A stretch of 64,000 bases of DNA from CBCXTT01 sp965178295 (GTDB lineage Bacteria > Pseudomonadota > Alphaproteobacteria > UBA7879): positions 124,001 through 188,000 of the forward strand of contig CBCXTT010000005.1 of the NCBI GenBank assembly GCA_965178295.1, written 5' to 3'. Of this stretch, positions 9,413 through 19,330 are shown piece after piece. Position numbers and translations under genes: made by a program. The notes beneath the pieces are model-generated. The model was not told the origin of the DNA. It did no database searches and worked only from the letters and a program-made list of their open reading frames with translations. The first letter of the stretch is position 1. Every line of letters starts with the position of its first letter.

Positions 9413-11032
9413 ATGTCTGATCTGTCAGCGTATACGGTTTTTGCCCGAAAATATCGCCCCCAGACTTTTCAAGAGATTGTGGGACAAAATGCTCTCGTTC
9501 AGACTCTCTCTAATGCCATTGTTCAACAACGTGTTGCTCATGCGTATATTTTAACCGGTGTACGGGGTGTCGGAAAAACAACGACAGCACGGCTTATTGC
9601 CCGTAGTTTGAATTGCACAGGCTCAGAGGGTGGAGCCAGTGCAACTATTGACCCTTGCGGCACATGCTCCTCTTGTGTTGCGATCGCAAACGATGTGCAT
9701 ATGGATGTAATCGAAATCGATGCGGCAAGCCGTACGGGTGTAGATGACGTGCGAGCACTGATAGAGGGGGTGCGCTATAAATCAGTTAAGGGCCGTTATA
9801 AGATTTACATTATTGACGAAGTACACATGTTGTCAAAAAGTGCTTTTAATGCTCTACTCAAGACCCTTGAAGAACCGCCTGCGCATGTAAAATTTCTTTT
9901 TGCCACAACAGAAATTCGTAAAGTGCCAGCGACCATTTTGTCGAGATGTCAGCGCTTCGACCTGAAGCGCGTGGATGTGGATGTCCTGAAGACATATTTT
10001 GAGAAAATTCTTACAACAGAAAATATTGCCTTTTCTAGTGAAGCTGTATTGCTGATCTCTAAAGCGGCGGATGGATCTGTGCGTGATGGCTTATCTCTCT
10101 TAGATCAAGCAGTAAGCTTGACGGATGGGGATGTGCAAGTGCCAACTGTTGAGGCGATGCTAGGGATAGCAACCCAGCAGAAAACAATGCTTTTGCTGGA
10201 TAATCTGTGGAAAGGAGAGGTAAAAAAAGCCTTGGCTCAATTGGCTGTTATTTATAAATCAGGGGGGATGCCCGAACTTGTGTGCCAGGACCTTCTTGCT
10301 TTAGTACACGATCTTTCTGTCGCGCAGGTCGTTGGGGATGTCAACATAAAAGAAGAGGGGCGCAAATTATCTGTGCCTGTTTTGACGCGCGCCTGGCAAT
10401 TGCTTTTAAAAGGCCTTCAAGAAATTAAGCAATCGCCTCTTCCTCAAGCAGCACTTGAAATGGTTGTAATACGGTTTTGTTATATCCAGGATGTGCCTAT
10501 TTTACAATCAGATATTGTTGCAGATAAAATGGGTACAAAAGAAGTATCGTTGGTACAGACACCCAAACTTACGCCTAAACAAGAGGAAAAAGCACTTTCA
10601 TATGTGGATGTTCCTCAATCTTTTACTGAGATAATTTCTCTTTTTAAAACAAAGCGTGAGGCTTTAATTGCCTCAACATTACACGATGATGTGCATCTTG
10701 TATCGTATGTGCCGCTTAATTTGGTGATGCGTTTATCAACAGAGGTGCCGGTAAGCTTTATATCAACAGTACGCAAACATTTGGAAGAATGGACAGGATC
10801 CGCGTGGTCCGTGACATCTTCTCCGAAGGAAGGGGGGTTAACATGCAGAATGCAAGAGGAGAAAAAACGGGCGACAGAACTTTCTTCCATGATGACCCAT
10901 GATAAGGTTCAAAAAGTTTTCAGTGCGTTTCCGGAAGCAAAAATTGAGGATGTGCAATACAAGAAAAAGGAGAATGGATTAAATGACAAACATAAAAAAT
11001 CTTATGCAACAAGCGCAACAAATGAAACATAA
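9413..11032 (+). CDS. dnaX: DNA polymerase III subunits gamma/tau (clamp loader ATPase)
   Basis: 539 aa. It loads the beta clamp and couples polymerases in the replisome. AAA+ features are Walker A GVRGVGKTTTA (about residue 50), the zinc-binding cysteines around CGTCSSC, Walker B IIDEVHMLS and sensor 1 FLFATTEIRKVP with the SRC motif ILSRCQRF. A longer in-frame start at 9278 would run through the SRP RNA and was rejected; ATG 9413 has GAGGGG upstream. The C-terminal part is poorly conserved as usual. The last 50 bases overlap ybaB out of frame. An A7 run at 10222-10228 after AGGAGAGG resembles a frameshift site (see findings). Confidence 0.93.
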   Translation: MSDLSAYTVFARKYRPQTFQEIVGQNALVQTLSNAIVQQRVAHAYILTGVRGVGKTTTARLIARSLNCTGSEGGASATIDPCGTCSSCVAIANDVHMDVIEIDAASRTGVDDVRALIEGVRYKSVKGRYKIYIIDEVHMLSKSAFNALLKTLEEPPAHVKFLFATTEIRKVPATILSRCQRFDLKRVDVDVLKTYFEKILTTENIAFSSEAVLLISKAADGSVRDGLSLLDQAVSLTDGDVQVPTVEAMLGIATQQKTMLLLDNLWKGEVKKALAQLAVIYKSGGMPELVCQDLLALVHDLSVAQVVGDVNIKEEGRKLSVPVLTRAWQLLLKGLQEIKQSPLPQAALEMVVIRFCYIQDVPILQSDIVADKMGTKEVSLVQTPKLTPKQEEKALSYVDVPQSFTEIISLFKTKREALIASTLHDDVHLVSYVPLNLVMRLSTEVPVSFISTVRKHLEEWTGSAWSVTSSPKEGGLTCRMQEEKKRATELSSMMTHDKVQKVFSAFPEAKIEDVQYKKKENGLNDKHKKSYATSATNET

Positions 11033-11315
11033 GATGCAGGAAAAGATGGAAGAAATGGAGAGAAAACTTGAGGCGCTAGAGATTGAAGGGCAATCTGGGG
11101 GTGGTATGGTGAAGGCGACTGTCAATGGAAAATCTTGCTTGCTCAGACTTAAAGTAGATCCGGGATTGATGACGGGAGACGATGTGGAGATGATGGAAGA
11201 TTTAATTGTTGCGGCGGTTAATACCGCGCGTTCAACAGCGGAAAAAATTTCCTCAGATGAAGCGGCTAAATTTCCTGGTGGGTTGGGCTTACCAACTGGA
11301 CGTCCTTGTAATTGA
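10983..11315 (+). CDS. ybaB: YbaB/EbfC family nucleoid-associated protein
   Basis: 110-aa DNA-binding protein that forms dimers with a tweezer shape and coats the nucleoid. The N-terminal coiled coil (MQQAQQMKHKMQEKMEEMER) and the central GGGMVKATVNGK strand pair are diagnostic. AAGGAG lies 11 bases before ATG 10983. The gene sits between dnaX and recR, the conserved location, overlapping dnaX by 50 bases and joined to recR by a TGATG overlap. Confidence 0.93.
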   Translation: MTNIKNLMQQAQQMKHKMQEKMEEMERKLEALEIEGQSGGGMVKATVNGKSCLLRLKVDPGLMTGDDVEMMEDLIVAAVNTARSTAEKISSDEAAKFPGGLGLPTGRPCN

Positions 11316-11917
11316 TGACGCCTATTGACACATTGATTAAGCAAATTTCTCGCCTGCCAGGTCTGGGACCTAGGTCGGCACGACGAATTGTCTTGCAATT
11401 GCTGAAAGATAAGGAGCAAAAACTAGACCCACTTGTTCAGTCATTGAAGCGGGCTCAGGACAGTGTACGCACCTGTATTCAATGTGGAAATTTGGACCTA
11501 TGTGATCCATGTGCAATTTGCTCAGATAGGGAGCGGGATATCCGATTGCTCTGTGTGGTTGAGGATGTAGATGATTTGTGGGCCTTTGAGCGCATTGGTT
11601 TTTTTCGGGGGTATTATCATGTGTTAGGGGGGGTATTATCTGCCCTTGATGGTGTGGGACCAGATCAGCTGCGCCTCCAGTCATTCCAAGAGCGCGTGAA
11701 ACGAGATGATGTGCATGAAGTTGTTCTGGCCTTGAATGCGACTATTGATGGACAGACAACGGCAAACTATGTACACAAAACATTAAAAGAACACGTCAAC
11801 TTAAAAGTCACACATTTGTCCTATGGCGTTCCTATTGGAGGAGAATTAGATTATCTTGATGAAGGGACAATTCAAACAGCTTTTCAGGGCAGATTAACAT
11901 TCGAAAACAGAAGATAA
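11315..11917 (+). CDS. recR: Recombination mediator RecR
   Basis: 200 aa; with RecO it loads RecA on SSB-coated gaps. Domains in order are a helix-hairpin-helix (LPGLGPRSARRIVLQLL), a four-cysteine zinc finger (CIQCGNLDLCDPCAIC) and a TOPRIM domain starting LCVVEDVDDLWAFE. ATG 11315 shares bases with the ybaB stop (TGATG), favouring it over a TTG at 11312. Co-transcribed with dnaX and ybaB. Confidence 0.93.
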   Translation: MTPIDTLIKQISRLPGLGPRSARRIVLQLLKDKEQKLDPLVQSLKRAQDSVRTCIQCGNLDLCDPCAICSDRERDIRLLCVVEDVDDLWAFERIGFFRGYYHVLGGVLSALDGVGPDQLRLQSFQERVKRDDVHEVVLALNATIDGQTTANYVHKTLKEHVNLKVTHLSYGVPIGGELDYLDEGTIQTAFQGRLTFENRR

Positions 11918-12463
11918 CACTTTGAGTTAGTCATGGATTATAAGATACTGTCAATACAGAAAACAATACAAGATTTTGATCCATATTTCGCACAAAAACA
12001 TTTCCCTTTCATGCACGGGGTGCAGATAGTTGTCTTCCTTTATTCAAGAGCCATTGCGTTATTGCTGCCAATGTGAGCACATTTGGTGCTTGTTTTAATA
12101 TTTTATAGCTTGTTCCTTTAGTGCGGAAGAGTAGACTTTCCTTCTTGAGAAAATAACATGTATGAATGTTAGAAGTTTGGAACGCGTTTTAAGGCTTTGG
12201 AAGCCCTAAAGTTTTGATATATTGCAGGGTTAATAACTTGTTGTGTGACTGAGAATTATGAGGTGGTGATGTTTCTGCGCGACACTTTTGTGCTATGGAT
12301 AAAAAATATGTGACCGATGAGGGGGTTTACAGTTGTTAATACAGCGCTACAGTTTTTAGATAGGTGGATCTGATTATAGGGATGGTTACTCGTATTGTAC
12401 GGAAGACACAAACACAATGATGCAGCTTATTGTAGTGTGACATGAGCTGGCGGAGAGGAAAAG
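11918..12463. other. Intergenic stretch of about 550 bp without a gene
   Basis: I see no coding frame of interest on either strand. There is a small GGCTT-TGG-AAGCC hairpin near 12190-12210, not followed by a T run. Promoters for the downstream hydrolase gene probably lie here, but I cannot pick one with confidence. Confidence 0.5.
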
Positions 12464-13501
12464 ATGTCTAGTGTTGTGACAACAGACGTGTGTGATGGAA
12501 TAGGTTATGTAACGATTAATCGTCCAGAAGTGCTGAATGCCCTTAATCATGATGTCGTTTTAGCAATGCGTGATTGCCTGAGAAAGTGGGAGGCGCACGA
12601 TGGTGTACATCTTGTAATTGTGCAAGGAGCGGGCCCAAAAGCTTTTTGTGCTGGTGGAGATATAAAATCTATATATCAGGCGCGAAACGATACTAATACG
12701 TGGATGGGGATGCGGCAATCATTCTATCGTGATGAATATGGGTTAAATCACTACATTGCAAGTTACAAGAAACCCTATATCTCTCTTTGCGATGGCATCT
12801 GTATGGGAGGCGGTATGGGCGTTGCAGTTGCAGGGCCTTATCGTGTTTCAACAGAGCGCTCTCTTTGGGCGATGCCTGAGACCGCAATCGGTTTTTTCCC
12901 AGATGTTGGTGCGGGATACTTCCTCAATAAATGCCCTGGCTTTATTGGCTGCTTTCTTGGATTGACAGGATATAGAATGCATACTTCAGACTTGATATAC
13001 ACAGGGCTTGCCACGCACTATATTCCATCCCATCGTTTGCATCTTTTACAAGAGACCCTAGCGCGTTCGAAGACTGAAGAAAGACCACAAGAAGTTCTAG
13101 AAGCAGTTTTAGATCACTACACACGGGATGTGGTTGTGCCCAGTCCTTTGCAACGCATACGCGCAGGAATTGATCGCTGTTTTGCGTACGATACGATTGA
13201 AAACATTATGGAAGCGCTAGAACGTGAAGAAGGTGAATGGGCTGCAAAGGCTTTCACTTCCATGAGTCAAGCGTCACCCATAAGTCTGAAAGTAACACGT
13301 GCCCATTTTAAGCATACTAAGAATATGCGGTTAGAGCAAGTGCTTGATGAGGATTTTAAATTGAGCCAGAAGTTTATGGCGCACCCTGATTTTTTTGAGG
13401 GTGTACGAGCACTCTTGGTTGATAAAGATAAAAAACCGCGATGGAAACCCTATAACGTGCGCGATGTAACAATAGAGATGGTAGACGATTATTTGAGGTA
13501 A
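12464..13501 (+). CDS. 3-hydroxyisobutyryl-CoA hydrolase / enoyl-CoA hydratase-like protein
   Basis: 345 aa of the crotonase superfamily, ECH_2 (HIBCH) branch. The family hydrolyses 3-hydroxyisobutyryl-CoA in valine breakdown. Visible motifs are INRPEVLNALNHDVV, the oxyanion-hole region FCAGGDIKSIY, DGICMGGGMGVAV and the HIBCH signature MPETAIGFFPDVGAGYFL. Length is typical of this branch rather than of short enoyl-CoA hydratases (about 260 aa). No other valine-catabolic gene is nearby, so the role is inferred only from family. The DMT transporter gene begins six bases after its stop. Confidence 0.85.
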   Translation: MSSVVTTDVCDGIGYVTINRPEVLNALNHDVVLAMRDCLRKWEAHDGVHLVIVQGAGPKAFCAGGDIKSIYQARNDTNTWMGMRQSFYRDEYGLNHYIASYKKPYISLCDGICMGGGMGVAVAGPYRVSTERSLWAMPETAIGFFPDVGAGYFLNKCPGFIGCFLGLTGYRMHTSDLIYTGLATHYIPSHRLHLLQETLARSKTEERPQEVLEAVLDHYTRDVVVPSPLQRIRAGIDRCFAYDTIENIMEALEREEGEWAAKAFTSMSQASPISLKVTRAHFKHTKNMRLEQVLDEDFKLSQKFMAHPDFFEGVRALLVDKDKKPRWKPYNVRDVTIEMVDDYLR

Positions 13502-13507
13502 GTACGC

Positions 13508-14362
13508 ATGGCCTTCAAACATCTTATGATTGCTATTCTTATTCCCTTAAGTTGGGGCATAAATGCACCGGTTGTGAAGATAGCTATTGAGACAATGCCC
13601 CCACTTTTTTTTGCAGCATTACGGAGTGTTCTTCTTGGACTCTTAGTCCTCTATTTTAGACGTCCCCCTATGCCTTTGAAAGTTATTAATGCTTTTGCGT
13701 TTTGTCATGGTGTTAAGATTAGTTTTCTGTATTATAGCTTGTACATAGGCCTGGCTGCTGGGATGACGACGGTTATTCTACAAACCCAGTCATTATTTGC
13801 TGTCATTCTGGCTGTCTTTATATTTAAAGAGCGCATAGAAATCCAAAATATATGGGGCCTCCTTCTTGCGTTTCTGGGTGTAGTTATCATTAGTTTTGAA
13901 CCCAATGTACAGATGCATATAACGGGTATGATTTTTGTGATTATGAGCGCCATAATGGCAGCTATTTCGTTCCTTGTAATTCGTAACCGAAAAGATATTA
14001 ATTATATAGCTTTTGTCGGTTGGTTTAATATCGTATCCGTTATTCCTTTTGCAATTGCGGCATATGTTGTTGAAGGGAGCTCTATTCACATGAATATTTT
14101 GTATAAAATTGACCTATCGTTTGTTGGGCTTCTCTTTTTGAGCGCGATAACCGTCATTGTCGCGTACGGATTTTTAATGTATTTGCTGTCTCTTTATCCT
14201 ACCTCTTCTGTGGTACCGTTTACGTTACTGATCCCTGTTTTTGGCCTATCATCTTCGTATGTGTGTTTACATGAATGGTGTGAATGGCAATCGATTTTGG
14301 GGAGCGCCATCGTTATGACAGGACTTGCCATCAATCAATATAAATGGCGTCCATTAGGATAA
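13508..14362 (+). CDS. DMT-superfamily (EamA) metabolite exporter
   Basis: 284 aa, two EamA halves and about ten hydrophobic helices. Markers are LSWGINAPVVKIA in helix 1, FKERIEIQNIWGLLLAFLGVVII at the end of the first half (quoted in part) and a second half ending in LHEWCEWQSILGSAIVMTGL. EamA proteins of this size export amino acids or related metabolites; the substrate cannot be read from sequence. GAGGTAAG precedes ATG 13508. Probably co-transcribed with the hydrolase gene upstream. Confidence 0.85.
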   Translation: MAFKHLMIAILIPLSWGINAPVVKIAIETMPPLFFAALRSVLLGLLVLYFRRPPMPLKVINAFAFCHGVKISFLYYSLYIGLAAGMTTVILQTQSLFAVILAVFIFKERIEIQNIWGLLLAFLGVVIISFEPNVQMHITGMIFVIMSAIMAAISFLVIRNRKDINYIAFVGWFNIVSVIPFAIAAYVVEGSSIHMNILYKIDLSFVGLLFLSAITVIVAYGFLMYLLSLYPTSSVVPFTLLIPVFGLSSSYVCLHEWCEWQSILGSAIVMTGLAINQYKWRPLG

Positions 14363-14584
14363 GGGACAGAGGATTTTGCAGCGTTCCATAGTCTTAATCC
14401 AAATCAAATAACATTCACTGGGGGGCCTGTTTTCACAAATAATCGGCAGGCTTTGTGCGAGTGTTTTCTGGCACTCTGACCGGCTGAACCCACAACGCTC
14501 ACAGTTGACAGAACACGTGATAGCCGTAATGTTATCTGCTAAGCTAGATAGCGAGAATAGCAAAAAAAAAGCTACAATGCCCAT
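14354..14584 (-). CDS. Small cysteine-rich exported protein
   Basis: 76 aa, no family recognised. The N-terminus is a short hydrophobic signal (MGIVAFFLLFSLSSLA) with a likely cleavage before DNITA, and the mature part of about 60 residues has eight cysteines at 24, 28, 31, 38, 50, 58, 69 and 73, enough for four disulfides. A purine-rich AAGGAGGGGGG lies 11-15 bases before ATG 14584. The signal region is encoded across an A9 run on the plus strand (about 14562-14570). The 3' end overlaps the convergent exporter gene by nine bases. Candidate secreted effector or toxin-like peptide; its size keeps confidence moderate. Confidence 0.5.
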   Translation of the reverse strand: MGIVAFFLLFSLSSLADNITAITCSVNCERCGFSRSECQKTLAQSLPIICENRPPSECYLIWIKTMERCKILCPLS

Positions 14585-16498
14585 GATAACGAAAGCCCCC
14601 CTCCTTATGTGCTCTACAATTCAAGTAATATCATGAAATTGAGACGCTGGCACCTCCATTATGAGATGTGTATGGAGAATTCTTGAAGGAATTTTGGGGC
14701 AAGGTGTTCTGCATAACTCAATCCTGCCTTGACTTAAACGGTGTATGTGAGATGATGTGCCGATCTTTGTAATATCCTCCCATCATGGGCGACTATACGT
14801 CTTTAATGTGGTTGCAGCTGCTTGAGAAGCGTTATTGTTGTGCAGAATCCATTTCTGGTTCTTGAGAATACCCAGCTGTATTGTGTACTTCTTCAGTCTA
14901 AATTTATGTGGATGCCGCAGTATTATGATGCAAGATATATTGCTTGGATGCAGTAGTTCTCCTATTGCGCGCCAGAGATGTGATCTCACAATCGCCTATT
15001 TGGTCGGACAGGAAAGGCGTTTGAGGAACCCACTCCATGCTTTGCCTGCAAGGGTGCGTCTGTGTGAGGATGAGCAGGAGACAACGACATCGTATTTTCA
15101 ACATTATGAGCGCTTTAGTGAGTCCCCATGTTATACACTCTCTGAGAGCTGTGCATGCATGTTGTGCGCGCTTGTACCGTATATCTCAATGTTGATATTA
15201 GCATCCACAATATATTCATCACATTTCATTGTCAAATTAAGCAACACTATGAAACGTAAAAATATTGTTGAAGACATGAGCCTTTAGCACTGCTTGAGAG
15301 TATCGTGAAGGCCAGAGGCGATTATTATCATCGGCGTATAGAGAGTATCATGTGTATTGACCCAAATAGTCTTTGGTTGATTCTGGAATCTATGTATCAC
15401 TGAGTGAGTATGCAATGTTCCTGCGTCTATGTAGCATATGAGTGGAAAACAGTAATGCGAAGGTACTGCGAACGCATAATCGGTTAATCGGTGTTTAATG
15501 AATGTGAATGAGTATCATGCATTGCAGTAACACTGACGACATGTCCGCAGCTTTTTCCCGTAAATCTACTGCTGTCATAAAAGAAGCGTACATATCTTCT
15601 GAAACTTTTTCCCTGTTGCACCAATCAATGTACCTAAGAGTATTTTCTAAGCTTTGCGTTCTTTCAAGTTTGATTGGTGTTTTGTGCATATTGCGTGCCA
15701 GTCCATTGTTCTCACCTCCTATTGGTATGATTGCCTATAATGCATAAGCAGGACATGCCCGTGTGGATCGCGTTTGTCACCCCAGACTCTAGAGATAAGC
15801 TTCATGTTTTGTGTAATGTTGTGTTGCCTGATGAGGCAATCAAGTAAGCGCCGGTGTTCTAACAGAGCTAGATCTAAAAAAATGTGTATAGAGTGTATAG
15901 CGGACTCTAGTGTTCTCTACATTACGATGGGCTAAATTTGAGTGTTGAAATCATTGCCTTATGCTTGAATGTATTATGTTTTGTCTTGTGATTTTTCTGA
16001 TGTACACTTCCTTTTTGAATAAGCTCTTCTTTGTTGCCCTCAAGCATATTTTCCCATTTTGTAGAGTGCTTGGTTAATATCTCACCAACCCTGTGTGTGC
16101 GTCTTATCTGCGCTTTTTTCTTGCGCCTAATCTTCTGGAGTTTTTTTGAGTGATTTGATTAGAAGTCGCTATTGCATGAATGGCCACAAAAAACCAAGAC
16201 GCAATGCAGAATGAGTGCGTTTTTCTGCATGATTCTTATTTATTGTGGCTCTAATATTTGTTAATTTTATGCTAAATTCAGGAATTTCTCGTCCTTTTCT
16301 CAAAGCAATATTCCGCTAACACCGCTTTAAGAGCACCAGACAGATTTTTTTGGATCCTTCTTTTGCGCTAATCAATATATGTAAAGGATGCAGCGTGTGA
16401 TCTGCAGAGATCTTTTGTAAGGCGGTTCAAAACGGAGAACTGAATGATGCACGTATGCTGCGCTCACCAAGTGAACACAATTCTTTTCCCTATACGAC
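14585..16498. other. Gene-poor, probably decayed stretch of about 1.9 kb
   Basis: No intact gene that I recognise. Minus-strand fragments around 15960-16290 read as lysine/arginine-rich protein pieces in changing frames, and a short minus frame at 15495-15689 has coding-like composition. Because the adjoining fumC is clearly a pseudogene, older pseudogenes here are likely, but I could not identify them. Confidence 0.5.
15495..15689 (-). CDS. Candidate small protein or gene fragment
   Basis: 64 codons; not recognised. The composition looks coding (SLENTLRYIDWCNREKVSED, then MYASFMTAVDLREKAADM). A strong Shine-Dalgarno, AGGAGGTGA, lies upstream but is spaced for a different ATG whose frame closes after 19 codons; the in-frame ATG at 15689 is about 23 bases from it. 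A frameshift near the start of a real small gene would explain both. Reported with low confidence. Confidence 0.25.
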   Translation of the reverse strand: MHKTPIKLERTQSLENTLRYIDWCNREKVSEDMYASFMTAVDLREKAADMSSVLLQCMILIHIH

Positions 16499-17869
16499 TT
16501 ATTCTTTAAGGACCATTACCTTGTATGGTCCAACAAACGCATTAAATTGGGTTGCATTGAGGTGCCCCAGGGTCCAATCTGCGTGTTTAAGTGCTGTTGT
16601 GCTCTATGCCATATTATTTAAATTTTGGCTTTTGTATCATAACCAATATGAGGGCTTAAGGCTTTCATAGGCATCAGGCAATCTTCAAGGTATGCTTGTA
16701 TCTTTTGTAAATTGGGCGTGATACAAGAGAAAAAATTAGTTGTAAAACTTTGTCCATCTGACAGAAGAGCGATGGATTGTAAAATATTATGAATGATGAC
16801 GGTTTTAAATGCATTAAGTGCTAGATGGCTATTGGATGCAGCAATAGTAATACCTACATGAGATTACCCATCACTTGAGCAAAAATCATTGTGCGAGCCT
16901 TTTTTGTGTGGGTCTTTCCTAGCATCACAGAAGAGCCCCGGTTCGTTTTCTAACAGAATGCGTGCGCTTAATACACACCGAGGACCAAAGCCCAGAAGAC
17001 AGATATCGTTTGCAATTTTCATAAAAGATGTTGCGCGCAAGTTGGGTGCACCCGAACATTCAACCTTCTCATCATGAGTGTCCAGGTCTTCAAACTTATT
17101 GTTGGCGGAGCAAATGGAAGGCCTGTAATACGGACTACCTTTTGGAAAAATTGTTAGGAAAAAGTGGATTGTGTATTGAGCCTGTGTACCCACAGCACTG
17201 CTGCCTTGTGCGAAGGGATACACAGGTGCTTCAATGTGTATTGTACATGCTCAATATCATGAGCAACTTGTATTGCGTATCCTGAAATTCTTGCCCTAAC
17301 GCAAGAGAGGGCACGTCTTGCATATGTGTACGCCAGATTTTGATAATGACGTTAAATAACACTTTGTTTGGCATGAATTCTTCCAGGCCATACTGCAGAT
17401 CAGAAAGAAACTGGTGGTGCAGCGCTCTTCAACTGCCGATATATGCATCGCTGTTGGCAAAGGATAATTGAGAGACATGCCATAATTGACAGGGTCATTG
17501 GATGGACCGGATCTTTGCTTCCAATCTCACCGCCTAGTATTTTCAATGGCACGGCCTGAAGTAACTTTATTCACATGCATATTGGTTTGTGTCACAGAGC
17601 CTCCTTGCTATACAAAAAGGGGAACAATCACCCAGCATACCATTTGTCACCTCTGCTTCAGCGCTCAATATAGCTTTGACAAGATTTTTTCTCCATCGTT
17701 TGCGAATTGATAATTTCTAGGGCTTTTGCGACAATGCCGTCAGCACGAATGAGTGGGCGCGGATTCTTGAGTACACATTGTGTTGGGTGCCCCAATATCG
17801 CTTGGATAATGCGTCCAATGAGCCAAACGAGTCTTTGTGCAGTGCGTTATCTGTGTGTCCTGAGTATAT
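16499..17869 (-). pseudogene. fumC: Fumarate hydratase class II (FumC) pseudogene, full length but shattered
   Basis: Translating the minus strand in shifting frames recovers FumC from end to end. The N-terminus is near 17830 (DSFGSLDALSKRYWGTQ). Around 17296-17478 lie LNYPLPTAMHISAVEE and a degenerate HLQDATP region. At 16864-17223 lie NLRATSFMKIANDICLLGFG and PRCVL, and at 16640-16860 HLALNAFKTVIIHNILQSIA and HIGYD. The C-terminus HLNATQFNAFVGPYKVMVL is followed by TAA at 16499. The span of about 1370 bases matches the usual 460 codons, so damage is frameshifts and point mutations, not large deletion. The superfamily signature GSSxMPxKxN is destroyed. It loses the fumarate-to-malate step unless a second fumarase exists elsewhere. 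Divergent from gltX. Confidence 0.88.
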
Positions 17870-17941
17870 TGTGGATATTTTATCGTAATGTGCTATAAAA
17901 GGGAAACGAAGAACACGCATACTATTTGGAGTACAAAATTT

Positions 17942-19330
17942 ATGACTGTTGTAACGCGCTTTGCCCCATCTCCTACAGGTTTTCTCCATATTGGATCAGC
18001 AAGAACAGCCCTATTTAACTATCTTTTTTCTCGCCACCATGATGGGAGATATTTACTGCGCGTTGAAGATACAGATCGTGCCCGCTCTACACCAGAGGCG
18101 GTAGATGCTATATTTGAGGGCCTATCCTGGTTGAATCTTATGCCGGATGCTCCCGTAACCTTTCAGTGTGAAAGAGCTGCACGGCATCTAGAAGTAGCGC
18201 AAACACTTTTGGACAATGGACATGCCTACTATTGCAAGTGTGTTCCTGAGGATTTATCAGCGATGCGTGAGACGGCTCGGGAAGAAAAACGGGCACCTGG
18301 GTATACGGGTATATGCCGCGATCGCGCCCATAGGGTTGGCGCTATTCGTCTTAAAATTCCCCGAGAAGGTGTTGCAAGTATAGATGATATGGTTCAGGGT
18401 CGGATTGAGGTGCATAATAAGCAATTAGATGATTTTATCATTGTGCGCTCTGACGGCACCCCAACCTATATGCTGTCTGTTGTTGTGGATGATTTTGACA
18501 TGGGGGTAACGCATATCATACGTGGAGACGATCACCTGACCAACGCATTGCGCCAATCTCATTTGTATAATGCGATGAGATGGACGATGCCATCATGCGC
18601 ACATCTTCCTCTGATTCATGGTTTATATGGAGAAAAATTATCAAAGCGATATGGTGCGCTAGGGGTAATGGAGTATAAAAAAATGGGCTTTTTATCTGAG
18701 GCTATCTGCAACTATTTGCTGCGATTAGGGTGGGCACATGGTGATACGGAAATCATTTCAAGAAAGCAGGCTATTGAGTTGTTCGACTCTGGAGGCATAG
18801 GGAAGTCTGCTGCACGCTTTGACAAAAAAAAACTCCTACACATTAATGCGCACTATATGCGCCATATGTCATCTGAAGCTTTGGTTGACTGCGTTGCGCG
18901 TTTTTTATCGGATGAGATGGATGCCGCAGGCCGAGCACGGTTAGAAAAAGGCATGCCTGGATTGGCGAAACGTGCTACAACATTGGTTGATTTGGCTGAA
19001 AGTGCTCGTATTTATACCACAGATACAGTGCAACATTTTGACGAAAAAGCTGAAAAGATTTTGACACCCGATGCGCGTGCGCTTTTGGGAGAAGTTTCTT
19101 GTTGTCTGGAGACGCTTTCAGATTGGGATGACGTGTCATTAGAGTCTATATTGAGAGGGCTTTCGGAGAACATGGGGATTCGATTTGTCAAGATTGCTCA
19201 GCCCATGCGTGCTGCTTTGACGGGTTGCGCTACTTCACCGGGTGTTTTTGAGGTTATGACCACTTTAGGAAAAACTTGTGTCAAAAGCGTTTACAGGAGG
19301 CAGCAGATCACAATATATTATGAAATATAA
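17942..19330 (+). CDS. gltX: Glutamyl-tRNA synthetase
   Basis: 462-aa class I synthetase that charges tRNA-Glu (and perhaps tRNA-Gln if the organism uses GatCAB). The HIGH motif is in PSPTGFLHIGSARTALFNYL and the KMSKS equivalent is KLSKRYG. Further family marks are LRVEDTDRARST and DDHLTNALRQ. I chose ATG 17942 rather than an upstream start at 17888 because the family begins directly with VVTRFAPSPTG. The C-terminal tail (from about TLGKTCVKSV) is slightly unusual, rich in basic and aromatic residues. No co-transcribed partner is visible. Confidence 0.93.
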   Translation: MTVVTRFAPSPTGFLHIGSARTALFNYLFSRHHDGRYLLRVEDTDRARSTPEAVDAIFEGLSWLNLMPDAPVTFQCERAARHLEVAQTLLDNGHAYYCKCVPEDLSAMRETAREEKRAPGYTGICRDRAHRVGAIRLKIPREGVASIDDMVQGRIEVHNKQLDDFIIVRSDGTPTYMLSVVVDDFDMGVTHIIRGDDHLTNALRQSHLYNAMRWTMPSCAHLPLIHGLYGEKLSKRYGALGVMEYKKMGFLSEAICNYLLRLGWAHGDTEIISRKQAIELFDSGGIGKSAARFDKKKLLHINAHYMRHMSSEALVDCVARFLSDEMDAAGRARLEKGMPGLAKRATTLVDLAESARIYTTDTVQHFDEKAEKILTPDARALLGEVSCCLETLSDWDDVSLESILRGLSENMGIRFVKIAQPMRAALTGCATSPGVFEVMTTLGKTCVKSVYRRQQITIYYEI

